The notes: generated by a model from the letters alone, not told the origin. DNA of 64,000 nt from Gynurincola endophyticus (GCF_003991195.1 NZ_RCWL01000001.1:124001-188000); one strand, 5' to 3'. Shown: positions 44,515 through 54,521, counted from the first letter of the stretch. Made by a program: numbers and translations.

Positions 44515-45897
44515 ATGAAAAAAATATTATATATATCAATAATAAGCTGGTTCACATTCAGTATAACCAGTTGTGAAAAGTTCCTCGACAGAGCACCGGA
44601 GAATCTGGAGCTGGCGGATACAACCATTAAAAGTGATTTTGAATTACAGGCTTTGTTGAATGGCTGTTATAATAACTATGCTATGAATATCGCCGGTGGT
44701 AAAATTCAATGGATTGCTGATCTGATGGCTGATCAGGCAATCGGCGTTTTGTTTACAGGAGATGATGGTGAAATTTTCGGAAGAAAAACATCCATTTTCG
44801 GCGATTACAAAAATGGTACTTACGATCAGATCTATTCAATCATTAATAATGCCAACAGAGCACTACAATCGATAGATGTAGCTACTACTACAAGAGATCA
44901 TATTGAAGGTCAGGCTAAGTTTATCAGAGCATTAGCACATTATACTTTGGTAAACCTTTGGGCTCAACCATGGGGGTATACTTCTGACAATTCTCATTAT
45001 GGAGTGGTGCTTATGACCGAATCTAATTTGAATCCAGGCCAAAGAAGTACTGTAGCTCAGGTGTATGCACAGATTGAAAATGATCTTTTATCAGCGATTC
45101 AATTACTGAATGCAACTACTGAAATGGGATTTGCCAATAAAGATGCAGCCCGTGCATTACTGGCAAAAGTTTACTTTACACAACACCGTGCTCAGGATGC
45201 GTTTAATTATGCCAGTGAAGTAATTGATAATCCGGTTTACCAGTTAGATGCAGATTATGAAAGTAAATATTCTTTAGACGGATCGACTGAAATTATTTTC
45301 GGATTTAAAAACATTTCAGGTGCCTTTGAACCAGGTGGTGAGTTCAGAGGAAGATACAGATCGGATATCGGGTTTAACCCGCAGTCAAGATTCTATTTCA
45401 GCAATGTTTTGTATAACGCAATGAATTCAGGAGGCAGTGTGAGAGGTGCTGCCTGGACGAGTAATAGTTTAGTAGCAGGTTACAATGTGCTTACAAAGTT
45501 TAATGGTAACTTTTTTGATTTACCGGTTATCGGACTGGTAGAGATGAAGCTGATTCGTGCCGAAGCTGGTGCGCGTGTAGGTGGAACTGCATTGGCTACA
45601 GCAATAGAAGATATTAATGAGATCATGACACGTGCTTACGGAGGAACAGGAATGAACCTGGCACCTAACACACCGGCAGCAACTGTTATTAATGCAACAA
45701 GAAGAGAACGTCAGTATGAAATGATCGGAGAGGGCGATAGATTGTATGAGATAAAGAGAATAGGCTCTCTTACCGGAACCAGCATTGATGGCAGAGGTGC
45801 TCCATGGAATTGCCCGGGAATGATTTTGCAATTTCCGCAAGGAGAAAAAGCTGCTTACACACCATTTGTAATGAATCAGGAAGGAGGATGTAATTAA
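44515..45897 (+). CDS. SusD/RagB-type surface glycan-binding lipoprotein
   Basis: 460 residues with lipobox ITSC (Cys20) and the usual CEKFLDRAPEN start. Helical TPR-like region (FIRALAHYTLVNLWAQPWG, MGFANKDAARALLAKVYFTQHRAQDAFNYASEVID) and C-terminal RRERQYEMIGEGDRLYEIKRIG. It captures glycans as the lid of the preceding SusC, 19 nt upstream. Confidence 0.92.
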   Translation: MKKILYISIISWFTFSITSCEKFLDRAPENLELADTTIKSDFELQALLNGCYNNYAMNIAGGKIQWIADLMADQAIGVLFTGDDGEIFGRKTSIFGDYKNGTYDQIYSIINNANRALQSIDVATTTRDHIEGQAKFIRALAHYTLVNLWAQPWGYTSDNSHYGVVLMTESNLNPGQRSTVAQVYAQIENDLLSAIQLLNATTEMGFANKDAARALLAKVYFTQHRAQDAFNYASEVIDNPVYQLDADYESKYSLDGSTEIIFGFKNISGAFEPGGEFRGRYRSDIGFNPQSRFYFSNVLYNAMNSGGSVRGAAWTSNSLVAGYNVLTKFNGNFFDLPVIGLVEMKLIRAEAGARVGGTALATAIEDINEIMTRAYGGTGMNLAPNTPAATVINATRRERQYEMIGEGDRLYEIKRIGSLTGTSIDGRGAPWNCPGMILQFPQGEKAAYTPFVMNQEGGCN

Positions 45898-45917
45898 TCA
45901 CCTCAAAAACTATTATT

Positions 45918-46421
45918 ATGAAAGCAAAAAAACTATTCCTATATATACTAACAATCGGATTTTTAATAACCGGTTGCAGACCTGATGCATTTAAAGAAAT
46001 AGGAGATGCTGTTAAGCCGGTTGAAAGTATTACCGGTCAATGGAAATTAAGAAAAGTAACACAGTCTGATATCAACGCAGTAGAAAAAGGGTTTCCTTAT
46101 AAAACTTTAGATATAACCGATGTGCTTCCTTATCAGGATGTGACCTTTTCATTAGCATTTTCTAACGGGGCTCCCGGTAGCTTTGCTACAGGAAATGCCA
46201 GTGGATTAGATTTATTTGATTTTGAGAATGGTACCTGGGGTGTTGATGATATAAATGCTCCAAGTGTTATTTATCTGATTAATAACAATGATTCAGCTAC
46301 ACTTACAATCGGAAGTTATCCGAATAGTGTAAATCATAATACACTTATCATCAGTGTGATTAAAAAAGATGAAGAAACAAATAAAGAATTGATTCGTTAC
46401 GATTATGAATTTGTACACTAA
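45918..46421 (+). CDS. DUF5004-like lipoprotein
   Basis: 167 residues: lipobox LITGC (Cys20), then a small beta-sandwich (SITGQWKLRKVTQSDINAVE, FENGTWGVDDINAPS, ATLTIGSYPNSVNHNTLIISVIKK). This matches the lipocalin-like DUF5004 found in Bacteroidota polysaccharide loci. Role unknown, probably outer-membrane surface exposed. Between susD (20 nt) and the next secreted protein (16 nt). Confidence 0.75.
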   Translation: MKAKKLFLYILTIGFLITGCRPDAFKEIGDAVKPVESITGQWKLRKVTQSDINAVEKGFPYKTLDITDVLPYQDVTFSLAFSNGAPGSFATGNASGLDLFDFENGTWGVDDINAPSVIYLINNNDSATLTIGSYPNSVNHNTLIISVIKKDEETNKELIRYDYEFVH

Positions 46422-46437
46422 TCTCAAATCAACAACA

Positions 46438-47199
46438 ATGAAAAAATTAATCACTATATCTTTCGCACTGATTCTGTCGGTAACGGCTTGGTCACAATGT
46501 GCGCTTACTTATAGCTTTTCTCCATCTTCTTTTACCGCTGAAGATCAGTTTACACTAACCATTGACGTTACAGGTACTCCTGTTGCAGGGCTAACCGACT
46601 TATATTTGTGGTCATGGTCAAATGCAGGAGATGCTTATTTTAATACAGCCTGGGATAATTCTCCTGAAGATGCTAAGCTAACACACGTGTCTGGTAATAT
46701 TTTTACAATTACCGGATCTGGAGTTGTCTGGTATCAGAAATCTCCCGGACAGTTAACGCAGATGCAGTTTCTGGTAAAAACTAAAACAGGTAATGTACAG
46801 AGCTGTGATATTGCTCCGGTTAAATTTGATCCCATTGAATTTATTCCTTCTAAAATGAGAGTGTTCCCGGCCAAAGTAGGATATAATGATGTGGTGTCTG
46901 TTTATTTTCATCAAGACCTGGCAACTATTCTCAACGAACAAAGAATGACACCTACCAAAGCAGTTATTGTTGCTTATGATGAGAATGATAATGAATTAAC
47001 GCCTGCGTCAGTTGAAATTAATCTGCGTAAAGAAAATACTACTACCTGGAGAGCATCTTTTAAACCTAACTATTCTTTCACTGGAAATACACCGGCGAAG
47101 TTCAGATATAGATTTAAAGGAACAATTGTAAACTCAAACAACGAAGTAGTAGAGGTGTTGACAGATTTTGAGGAAGTTGTGCTTACGAAATTAAAATAA
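46438..47199 (+). CDS. Secreted beta-sandwich protein, putative glycan binding
   Basis: I choose the ATG at 46438, giving a signal peptide (MKKLITISFALILSVTAWSQ). The 253-residue product has two Ig-like sandwiches; the first (FTLTIDVTGTPVAGLTDLYLWSWSNAGDAYF, then WYQKSPGQLTQMQFLVKTKTGN) resembles the N-terminal module of the amylase downstream (DVYVHIGVITSAD, KVAILLRSGNG). No catalytic motif. It probably binds alpha-glucan at the surface or assists the amylase. In the operon between the DUF5004-like gene and SusE/F. Confidence 0.7.
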   Translation: MKKLITISFALILSVTAWSQCALTYSFSPSSFTAEDQFTLTIDVTGTPVAGLTDLYLWSWSNAGDAYFNTAWDNSPEDAKLTHVSGNIFTITGSGVVWYQKSPGQLTQMQFLVKTKTGNVQSCDIAPVKFDPIEFIPSKMRVFPAKVGYNDVVSVYFHQDLATILNEQRMTPTKAVIVAYDENDNELTPASVEINLRKENTTTWRASFKPNYSFTGNTPAKFRYRFKGTIVNSNNEVVEVLTDFEEVVLTKLK

Positions 47200-47227
47200 C
47201 ATCATTCATTGCCATAAAGAAATTGTT

Positions 47228-48964
47228 ATGAAAAAATATTATTTACTGGCCTTTTCTATCCTCTTTATGTTGGGGGCTTGTAAAAAAACAGACTTCGATA
47301 CCACAGTAACCGGAGAAGCATTGGGCGCGTTTCAATTAGCTAGCCCTGCTGTAAGTTCACACCTGTTACTGAATCCTGCAACTCCTGCAGAAACCATTGA
47401 GTTCAGCTGGACAGCTGCCAAACCTGGTGTTAACGCAGCTCCTGTTTACTCAGTTGTATTCGTTGATGATAATACTACCCTCGAAAACCCTTATCTGACC
47501 GTATTGGCAGATAATGAAGGTAAAGACCCTAAAAAGACTTTTACTCACCAGAGTCTGGCCAATCTTCTTGCTGAAAAAGGAATGACGCTTGGAGGATTGA
47601 AAAATTTCAGATGGGCAGTGAAAGCATCGAACGGAACGACGGATGTTTTTACAGAATTACGTCCGATAGATATTACTACAGCGAAAGACGGAACAACCGG
47701 ATTTATTTTACTATCACCGGCTTCATCTGCTGAAACTATTACACTGAACCCCGTTTCAAGTGCTGATTCATTAAAATTTAACTGGACGAAATCAGTACCT
47801 TCTGCCGGTTCTCCTGCTGTAAAATATACAGTAGTATTAACGCCAACCGAAGAAGGAAGAGATCCATTCAGATTTGAATCTAACCAAAACGGTACAGATA
47901 CTTTGTTTGCCATTTCTCACGAAGACCTGGCTAATGCGCTCACTGACGCAGGTTATACCGATGCAGGGGCCGTATTACATTTTAACTGGAGTGTTGAAGC
48001 TAAAACAGGAGAATTCGTTTTAAAAGCTCAGTATGACAATGAGCTGGCTTTAAACAGAGAAGTAAATATGTTCCTCGTAGGAACACTGAACGGATGGAAT
48101 ATCAATGAAGGAATCAAGATGATTCTTGATAAACGAAATTTTGCGAAGGTATTCTACTCTTATATTCAGGTAGGTGCTGAACCAGCTAAGTTCAAATTCT
48201 TTGCTAAGGCGGGAGATTGGGGTTCCGGATATGGTAATACGGGAATAGCTGCGCCTAACGGCGGCGTTGAAACCGGTTATAATGTTGGAAATCCTGATAT
48301 AGAAATATCAACTCCCGGTATTTATCGTGTAACAATCGATATTGAAAACAATATTTACTATATCCAACAAAAACAGGTAGGTATCGTAGGAGATGTTCCT
48401 GGTCAGGATTGGAATGTAAATAGTCCGTTATTCGGTATGTATACCGGTAATAATTCGTTCACCATTCTTGTTTCAGGAGAGGAAGGAAAAGAGTTCAAGC
48501 TGCACGAAGGTGGCGGATGGGATAGCGGCCTGCCTTATCAGCCGCGTTATTACGGAAGAGGTAATGCTGACGGTTTATTGGTAGAGCCCGGCGAAAACCT
48601 TAAATTAGTAAACACCGGAGTAAACAAAGTTGTTTTCGATGGCTCGAATGTACAGCAACTGAAATATCAGATTACTGCCTATCAAATGAAAATGCGAGGT
48701 GGCGGTGCTTTCGGAGGATGGGACTTCGGTAATGCTATTTCTATGAATTATGAAGGAAATGGCATCTGGAAAGGTTCTGTTACTGTAACTGCTGCAGAAA
48801 TATTTAAATTCTGTGCAACAGACGACTGGAGTATTAACTACGGTGCTTCTTCTACAGCAAATGTAGCGCTGTTTAACAGTAACGATAATATTTCAATCGG
48901 GGCAGGTTCATGGCAAATTCAGTTTAATGAGTATACATTAGCATATTCTATAACGCCTTTATAA
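47228..48964 (+). CDS. SusE/SusF-type outer-membrane starch-binding lipoprotein
   Basis: 578 residues with lipobox LGAC (Cys18). Two SusE N-terminal-type Ig repeats (ETIEFSWTAAKPGVNAAPVYSVVF and DSLKFNWTKSVPSAGSPAVKYTVVL), then carbohydrate-binding modules of SusE/F type (NMFLVGTLNGWNINEG, GIVGDVPGQDWNVNSPLFGMY, GIWKGSVTVTAAEIFKFCATDDWSINYG). It binds starch or maltodextrin at the cell surface. Followed by a strong terminator before the amylase. Confidence 0.88.
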   Translation: MKKYYLLAFSILFMLGACKKTDFDTTVTGEALGAFQLASPAVSSHLLLNPATPAETIEFSWTAAKPGVNAAPVYSVVFVDDNTTLENPYLTVLADNEGKDPKKTFTHQSLANLLAEKGMTLGGLKNFRWAVKASNGTTDVFTELRPIDITTAKDGTTGFILLSPASSAETITLNPVSSADSLKFNWTKSVPSAGSPAVKYTVVLTPTEEGRDPFRFESNQNGTDTLFAISHEDLANALTDAGYTDAGAVLHFNWSVEAKTGEFVLKAQYDNELALNREVNMFLVGTLNGWNINEGIKMILDKRNFAKVFYSYIQVGAEPAKFKFFAKAGDWGSGYGNTGIAAPNGGVETGYNVGNPDIEISTPGIYRVTIDIENNIYYIQQKQVGIVGDVPGQDWNVNSPLFGMYTGNNSFTILVSGEEGKEFKLHEGGGWDSGLPYQPRYYGRGNADGLLVEPGENLKLVNTGVNKVVFDGSNVQQLKYQITAYQMKMRGGGAFGGWDFGNAISMNYEGNGIWKGSVTVTAAEIFKFCATDDWSINYGASSTANVALFNSNDNISIGAGSWQIQFNEYTLAYSITPL

Positions 48965-48983
48965 TAATACCAGCAAGTATCAT

Positions 48984-49020
48984 CAACAAGCCTTATCCCT
49001 ATAAGGCTTGTTGTGTTTTT
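48984..49020 (+). terminator. Terminator inside the alpha-glucan operon
   Basis: 13-bp perfect stem (48984-48996 with 49001-49013), 4-nt loop, then a T-rich run. It separates the SusE/F gene from the amylase. Confidence 0.8.
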
Positions 49021-49042
49021 TTCAGTACTAAAATTTTGGCTT

Positions 49043-51946
49043 ATGTTCAGGACATTTACCTTTTTGATCACTTTAATGAGTATTACCTTTTACTCATGGG
49101 CTCAATTAGTTAAAACGACACCCGCTTTCCCTGCTCAGGATGGAGCTCTTACTATTACAATAGATACTAAATTGGGAAACCAGGGATTGGCCAATTATTC
49201 CAATACCAGTGATGTGTATGTTCATATTGGTGTAATTACCAGTGCTGATAATAGCCCCGGTGCATGGAAATATGCTCCATATGCATGGGGCACCACCAAT
49301 GCGGCGGCGAGGGCTACCCATGAGGGTAATGGCATTTATTCTTTCGCTATTCCTAACGTAAGAACTTTTTTTAATGTACCGGAAGCTGAACAGATTTTGA
49401 AAGTTGCTATTCTGTTGAGAAGCGGAAATGGAAATATTGTACAGAGAAATGCTGACGCTTCTGATATGTTTGTGCAGTTGTATAATCCTTCTGATTTTAT
49501 TATCAGGTCAACCGTTCCGGGATATGAACCTTTATTCACTCCGTCGATTGTCAGCAGAAGATATGATATCGGTGAAACCTATCAGTTTGCAGTAGAAACG
49601 AATGCAGCTGCTACGTTTACTGCCTTCTTAAACAATCAACCGCTTACATTAAGTTCTTCTTCTGCCGCTACTGCATCCGTATCAGCTACTTTTACGGGAG
49701 ATGGTGAACAGATACTTCGCTTTGTTGCAAAAAATAATAGTACTAACAATGAAAAGGAACTGATTTACAACTTTTTTGTAAATGGTGATCAGGTGGTTGC
49801 CCCGTTACCTGCCAATGTACAAGACGGAATTAACTACAAAGGCGATTCCGTTACTTTTGTATTGTATGCACCTGGCAAGAATACTGTTAACCTGGTAGGA
49901 GAGTTCAATGCATGGAACGATTTTTCTCATCCGTTTCATAAAACACCAGACGGAAATTATTTCTGGCTTACAATAGGCGGTTTAACAACCAATCAAAAAT
50001 ATGCTTACCAGTTTCTGATCGATCATAATCAAACTATTGCTGATCCGTATGCAACATTGATATTAGATCCGTGGAACGATCAGTATATTCCGGCAGCTAC
50101 TTATCCGAATATGAAAGCTTATCCTGCCGGACGCTCAGGCATTGTTAGTGTACTGGAATATAAACAACCGGCTTATAACTGGCAGGTGCCGAATTTTCAA
50201 CGTCCCGATAAAAGGTCATTGGTGGTGTACGAACTATTGGTTCGTGACTGGCATGAAAAACATAACTGGCAGATTCTAATGGATTCTATTCAGTATTTCA
50301 AACGACTGGGTATTAATACCATTGAGCTGATGCCGGTAAATGAGTTTGAAGGCAATATCAGTTGGGGTTATAATCCTGATTACTTCTTCGCAGCTGATAA
50401 ATATTATGGTACTTCACAAAAGTTAAAAGAATTTATTGACTTGTGCCATAGTAACGGTATTGCCGTGGTGATTGATATGGTTTTAAATCACCATTTCGGA
50501 TTATCCCCAATGGTACAGATGTACTGGAATTCAACTTTAAATCAACCTGCTGCAAATAGTCCATGGTTCAATCAGACCGCTACTCACCCGTTCAATGTAG
50601 GTTTTGATATGAATCATGAATCTCCGGCCACACAATACTTCTTTAAAAGAGTAGTAGAATATTGGTTGAAGGAATATAATATTGACGGATTCAGGTTTGA
50701 TTTGTCAAAAGGGTTCACCCAGAGAAATACCTGTACTACCGGCAATTGTGATACGGGAGGTGAAGTGAATGACTGGAGTTTGTATGATGCTTCGAGAATT
50801 GCGATATGGAAACATTACTATGATGAGATACAGGCAATCACTCCGGGCTCATATGTTATTCTGGAGCATTTATCTGAGAATTCTGAAGAAGTGGAACTGG
50901 CCAACTATGGTATGATGCTTTGGGGTAACATGTACCATAATTTTAAAGAAGCAACCATGGGCTGGCTGGATCAGTCAAATTTTGATTGGGCAATACATAG
51001 TAAAAGAGGTTTCCAGCAACCGCATCTGGTTTCTTATATGGAGAGCCATGATGAAAACCGTATTATGTGGGAAACTGTTAATTACGGAAATGCAGCTGGT
51101 TCGTACAATACAAAAGATACAGCTACAGCTTTGAAACGTGTAGAGTTGTCAGCTGCGTTCTTTTCAATGATTCCGGGTCCGAAAATGATCTGGCAATTCG
51201 GTGAGCAGGGATATGCGCATCATATTAACAGATGTGAAGACGGCAGCATTAATAATGATTGCAGAACCGCTCCAAAACCAATGCCCTGGGCTGACTTTGC
51301 CAGATCTGCACCAAGACGGGATCTGTACAGTAAGTTTGCTCATTTCTTTGCATTGCGCCAGCATGCTTCTTATCGTGATCTGTTTGTAGAAGGTAATATC
51401 GAATCTAAATTAGACGGTGCTGTAAAGTGGATGAAAATTACGAATGATTCTTTGCAAATTGTCATTATCGGAAACTTTGCTGTTACCAACCAGTCTGGTG
51501 CTGTAACCTTTCCGGCACAGGGCACTTTTTATAGTTATATGAATAACACCACTTTCCAGTCAACCGGAGGAGCGCAAAGCTTTTCACTGGCACCGGGAGA
51601 GTACAGAATTTATACTAATAAAAATCTAAAAGAAGCCCCTACCACACCGGTGGAAGAATGGGTAACGCCTGATCAGAAAATCAGCTTAAAAGCTTATCCG
51701 AATCCAATTAGTTCTTCCGGTATATTGGAATTTGAACTACCTTTCCATACTGATATTAATATATCGGTATACAATATGAACGGACAAAGAGTGCTGGATG
51801 TTTTAAATGGCTATAGAACTGCCGGAAAGTACCGCATTCAATTAAAAGACGTTCAGGGAACCCGCACACTTGCAAATGGTTTGTATTTTGTAAGAATGCA
51901 ACTGGGGAATAAAACTTATACTGAAAAAATTATGGTGCAGCAATAA
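49043..51946 (+). CDS. Secreted GH13 alpha-amylase/pullulanase-type enzyme with T9SS tail
   Basis: 967 residues from the ATG at 49043 (signal peptide to FYSWAQ). Order: N-terminal binding module, CBM48/E-set domain (VTFVLYAPGKNTVNLVGEFNAWND), GH13 barrel, C-terminal sandwich, T9SS type A sorting domain ending GLYFVRMQLGNKTYTEKIMVQQ. The four GH13 regions are intact: DMVLNHH, GFRFDLSKGF (nucleophile Asp), VILEHLSENSEE (acid/base Glu), MESHDENR. It cleaves alpha-1,4 (or 1,6) bonds of starch outside the cell or on its surface. The SusE/F terminator upstream may lower its expression relative to susCD. Confidence 0.9.
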   Translation: MFRTFTFLITLMSITFYSWAQLVKTTPAFPAQDGALTITIDTKLGNQGLANYSNTSDVYVHIGVITSADNSPGAWKYAPYAWGTTNAAARATHEGNGIYSFAIPNVRTFFNVPEAEQILKVAILLRSGNGNIVQRNADASDMFVQLYNPSDFIIRSTVPGYEPLFTPSIVSRRYDIGETYQFAVETNAAATFTAFLNNQPLTLSSSSAATASVSATFTGDGEQILRFVAKNNSTNNEKELIYNFFVNGDQVVAPLPANVQDGINYKGDSVTFVLYAPGKNTVNLVGEFNAWNDFSHPFHKTPDGNYFWLTIGGLTTNQKYAYQFLIDHNQTIADPYATLILDPWNDQYIPAATYPNMKAYPAGRSGIVSVLEYKQPAYNWQVPNFQRPDKRSLVVYELLVRDWHEKHNWQILMDSIQYFKRLGINTIELMPVNEFEGNISWGYNPDYFFAADKYYGTSQKLKEFIDLCHSNGIAVVIDMVLNHHFGLSPMVQMYWNSTLNQPAANSPWFNQTATHPFNVGFDMNHESPATQYFFKRVVEYWLKEYNIDGFRFDLSKGFTQRNTCTTGNCDTGGEVNDWSLYDASRIAIWKHYYDEIQAITPGSYVILEHLSENSEEVELANYGMMLWGNMYHNFKEATMGWLDQSNFDWAIHSKRGFQQPHLVSYMESHDENRIMWETVNYGNAAGSYNTKDTATALKRVELSAAFFSMIPGPKMIWQFGEQGYAHHINRCEDGSINNDCRTAPKPMPWADFARSAPRRDLYSKFAHFFALRQHASYRDLFVEGNIESKLDGAVKWMKITNDSLQIVIIGNFAVTNQSGAVTFPAQGTFYSYMNNTTFQSTGGAQSFSLAPGEYRIYTNKNLKEAPTTPVEEWVTPDQKISLKAYPNPISSSGILEFELPFHTDINISVYNMNGQRVLDVLNGYRTAGKYRIQLKDVQGTRTLANGLYFVRMQLGNKTYTEKIMVQQ

Positions 51947-51966
51947 TCTGCAGTAATAAAATAGAT

Positions 51967-52653
51967 ATGGCAACAGCTTTACAAAAAACGATACGTGCGC
52001 TCAGAGCTGAAAACAGTGAGTTCTTCCAGATAGCGTTATCTGTAGACTGTGTAATATTAGGCTTTGAAGACAATGAGCTCAAAGTCTTACTCATTAAATC
52101 TGACCTGGAAGAGTATGAAGGACAATGGTCTCTTTTAGGTGATCTGGTGCGCGTGGATGAAGACCTGGATGAAGCTTCTTACCGTGTTCTGGTAGATCGT
52201 ACCGGTCTTGAAAATGTTTATCTTGAACAAGTGTATACTTTCGGCCAGTTGAATCGCCACCCTGCCGGCAGAGTGGTTACTACAGCATATTTTTCTCTGG
52301 TAAATATCAGAGATCACGAATTGCAGTTGTCGAATAATGAATTACACTGGCATTCGGTAAAAGATATTCAAAGCCTGGCTTTCGACCACTTACAGATTTT
52401 GAATAAATGTTTAGCTCAGCTGAGAGAAAAAATTTATGAACACCCGGTGGTGTTTAACCTGCTTCCTGAAAAATTCTCACTTCGTGAGTTACAAAGTTTA
52501 TTTGAATCAATCATGGGGCAAAAGGTGGATAGAAGAAATTTCCGCAAAAAGATTTTCCTTATGAAATGGCTGGAAGATGTGAATGAACTGGAACAGGATG
52601 TGCCGCACCGCCCGGGGAAACTCTATCGTTTTAAAGAAGAAGAACAACATTAA
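51967..52653 (+). CDS. Nudix-fold transcription regulator (NrtR/AraR-like)
   Basis: 228 residues. N-terminal Nudix fold (FQIALSVDCVILGFEDNELKVLLIKSD, GQWSLLGDLVRVDEDLDEASYRVLVDRTGL) followed by a winged helix (about 160-225: FSLRELQSLFESIMGQKVDRRNFRKKIFLMKWLED). The Nudix box lost its REUxEE core, so hydrolysis is unlikely. Such proteins act as sugar- or nucleotide-responsive regulators; AraR of Bacteroides belongs here. Its place in the alpha-glucan locus suggests local control, most simply through the GTGTA-N5-TACAC repeats at susC. Confidence 0.88.
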   Translation: MATALQKTIRALRAENSEFFQIALSVDCVILGFEDNELKVLLIKSDLEEYEGQWSLLGDLVRVDEDLDEASYRVLVDRTGLENVYLEQVYTFGQLNRHPAGRVVTTAYFSLVNIRDHELQLSNNELHWHSVKDIQSLAFDHLQILNKCLAQLREKIYEHPVVFNLLPEKFSLRELQSLFESIMGQKVDRRNFRKKIFLMKWLEDVNELEQDVPHRPGKLYRFKEEEQH

Positions 52654-52666
52654 ACATATTTATCAC

Positions 52667-52695
52667 AAGGCCTGAATCAATCCGATTCGGGCCTT
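52667..52695 (+). terminator. Terminator after the Nudix regulator gene
   Basis: 12-bp stem with one G-T mismatch (52667-52678 with 52684-52695), followed by CTTATTT. Moderate strength. Confidence 0.6.
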
Positions 52696-52767
52696 CTTAT
52701 TTGGTTTTTTGCAAAAAAAATCGTATCTTTTAAGGATAAGCCTTTACGTTCTAAATACAGTCTATTT

Positions 52768-54231
52768 ATGTTTCAAACCCTTTCCAGATTTGTTTTACCG
52801 TGTATTTTCTGTATCGCTGTAACAGCCCATCTTTCTGCTCAACCTTCCGATAAGCCATTGATATTACAAGGGCAAATTACCAACTCCACCGAATCAATGC
52901 TGAGAGTATTTTTTTTGAATGATTTTAGTGGTGAGTACGAAATAGATACACTGAAGCTGGATGCAGATGGAAACTTCTATCTCAAAACCTGGAAAATAAA
53001 ACGCCCGCAGCGTACCAGTATTCAACAGAACCGTACGCAGATAAATGACCTTTATCTTGCTCCCGGATATGATTTAACGATTACAGCTGACTTTACCGAT
53101 TTTCCGACAAGTATTAAAACCACTAAAATAACAGGTACCGGAGCTGCCGCCAATCAATATAAAATATTAATGTCTCAAACATACCTTGCACTTGCTGATA
53201 GTACAAAGTATTGGGAATTGCCTGCCGGTCAGCTGGCTGCATTCGCTGAAAAAAGAAAAATAACAGATGACTCCCTGGCAGCAACCATCTTTGATAAAAA
53301 AGCACCTGCAAACGATGCCTATTTTAAATATTTTGGAAAGATGGTAAAACAGGATAATCGTTACCGCAATCTTTATTATTTATTAATGGCGGTTACAGAC
53401 GCAAAATTTAGTTATGAAGAATCGGTGGCGTTTGTAAATAAATATATAGATAAAACTTTATTTACAAATTTCTCTGACATTGCCAACCTTGAATCAAATG
53501 AGTTCAGAACGGTTATCTCTATGTATTTTAGTTACCAGAGGGCGCTGGATATAAGGAAGGATAGCAATCTCGTAAAGGAAAAAAACTACCAGGCTAATCT
53601 GGTTAGCCGGTTATTAACCGGAGAAATGAAAGAATATCGCTTACATCAGATGTCTAAAAACAATGTACCATATGTAACTTCTGTTGGAAAACTTGATGAA
53701 TTGAGAGAACGTGTACAGCCATACATTGATATGATTAATAATGAAGACTTCAGGCTGGATATTAAAAAGACATTTGACGAAAAAGAAAAAGAGTTAATAG
53801 CCACTATGTCGGGCAACCCTGCTCCTGCTTTTACAGTAGTGAGTGATGATAAGAAAGAATATACGCTTACAGATTTCAAAGGAAAGGTCGTATATATAGA
53901 TTTTTGGGCGAGCTGGTGTGTGCCCTGCAGGTTGGAGACTCCCCATCTTAAAGAGCTGTATAAAAAGTATAAAGAGGATAAGCGTATAGAGATTATCAGT
54001 ATTGCGGTTTCTGACGGTGAAAAAGAGTGGCGGAAAGCGCTGGATGAGGATCAACCGGAATGGTTACAGCTCTATGCTACTGACGGAAAGGTGCAGGGTG
54101 CTTATGCGGCAAATACGATTCCCCGGTTTGTAATTATTGATAAAGAAGGAAAAATCGTGACAATGGACGCGCCGGCACCGAGTCAGAAGGAGGAGTTGGA
54201 AAAAATATTGAAAAATGAGCTCGGAAAATAA
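52768..54231 (+). CDS. Secreted TlpA-type thioredoxin-fold protein
   Basis: 487 residues: signal peptide (ending HLSAQ), DUF4369-like beta domain (PLILQGQITNSTESMLRVFF...), a long helical middle, and a C-terminal thioredoxin fold (about 345-487) with CVPC in DFWASWCVPCRLETPHLKELYKKY and the cis-Pro region TIPRFVIIDKEGKIV. A periplasmic thiol-disulfide reductase of the kind often found near SusCD loci. It is separate from the alpha-glucan operon by a terminator. Confidence 0.82.
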   Translation: MFQTLSRFVLPCIFCIAVTAHLSAQPSDKPLILQGQITNSTESMLRVFFLNDFSGEYEIDTLKLDADGNFYLKTWKIKRPQRTSIQQNRTQINDLYLAPGYDLTITADFTDFPTSIKTTKITGTGAAANQYKILMSQTYLALADSTKYWELPAGQLAAFAEKRKITDDSLAATIFDKKAPANDAYFKYFGKMVKQDNRYRNLYYLLMAVTDAKFSYEESVAFVNKYIDKTLFTNFSDIANLESNEFRTVISMYFSYQRALDIRKDSNLVKEKNYQANLVSRLLTGEMKEYRLHQMSKNNVPYVTSVGKLDELRERVQPYIDMINNEDFRLDIKKTFDEKEKELIATMSGNPAPAFTVVSDDKKEYTLTDFKGKVVYIDFWASWCVPCRLETPHLKELYKKYKEDKRIEIISIAVSDGEKEWRKALDEDQPEWLQLYATDGKVQGAYAANTIPRFVIIDKEGKIVTMDAPAPSQKEELEKILKNELGK

Positions 54232-54257
54232 TATTATCAGAATTCCTTAATTGCTGA

Positions 54258-54290
54258 ATGGTTCAAACAACTGTGTTTGAACCATTTTTT
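54258..54290 (+). terminator. Terminator of the TlpA-type gene
   Basis: 12-bp perfect stem (54258-54269 with 54274-54285), 4-nt loop and T-tract. Confidence 0.85.
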
Positions 54291-54434
54291 GTTAAATGAA
54301 GAGCGATTTCGATCATAAAATCAGTGCTTTTGTACTTAAAAAATCAGTAAAATCGTACAAAAATTAAGAAATGTCAAAAATTTTATTGAAAATCAAGTAG
54401 TTGTAAAGGGTGCTTAAAAATAGTTGTCAAAAAC

Positions 54435-54466
54435 TTTGTTATATCGCGAGAGAAGTAGGACCTTTG
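54435..54466 (+). promoter_or_regulatory. Promoter of the rplM operon
   Basis: TTTG at 54435-54438, 20-nt spacer, GACCTTTG at 54459-54466 (one mismatch to TAnnTTTG), about 55 nt upstream of rplM. Confidence 0.6.
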
Positions 54467-54521
54467 CGAACTCAAAACCATCCTCCGGGTTGGCGGAGGT
54501 TAATCAAAAAATTGAAATAAG

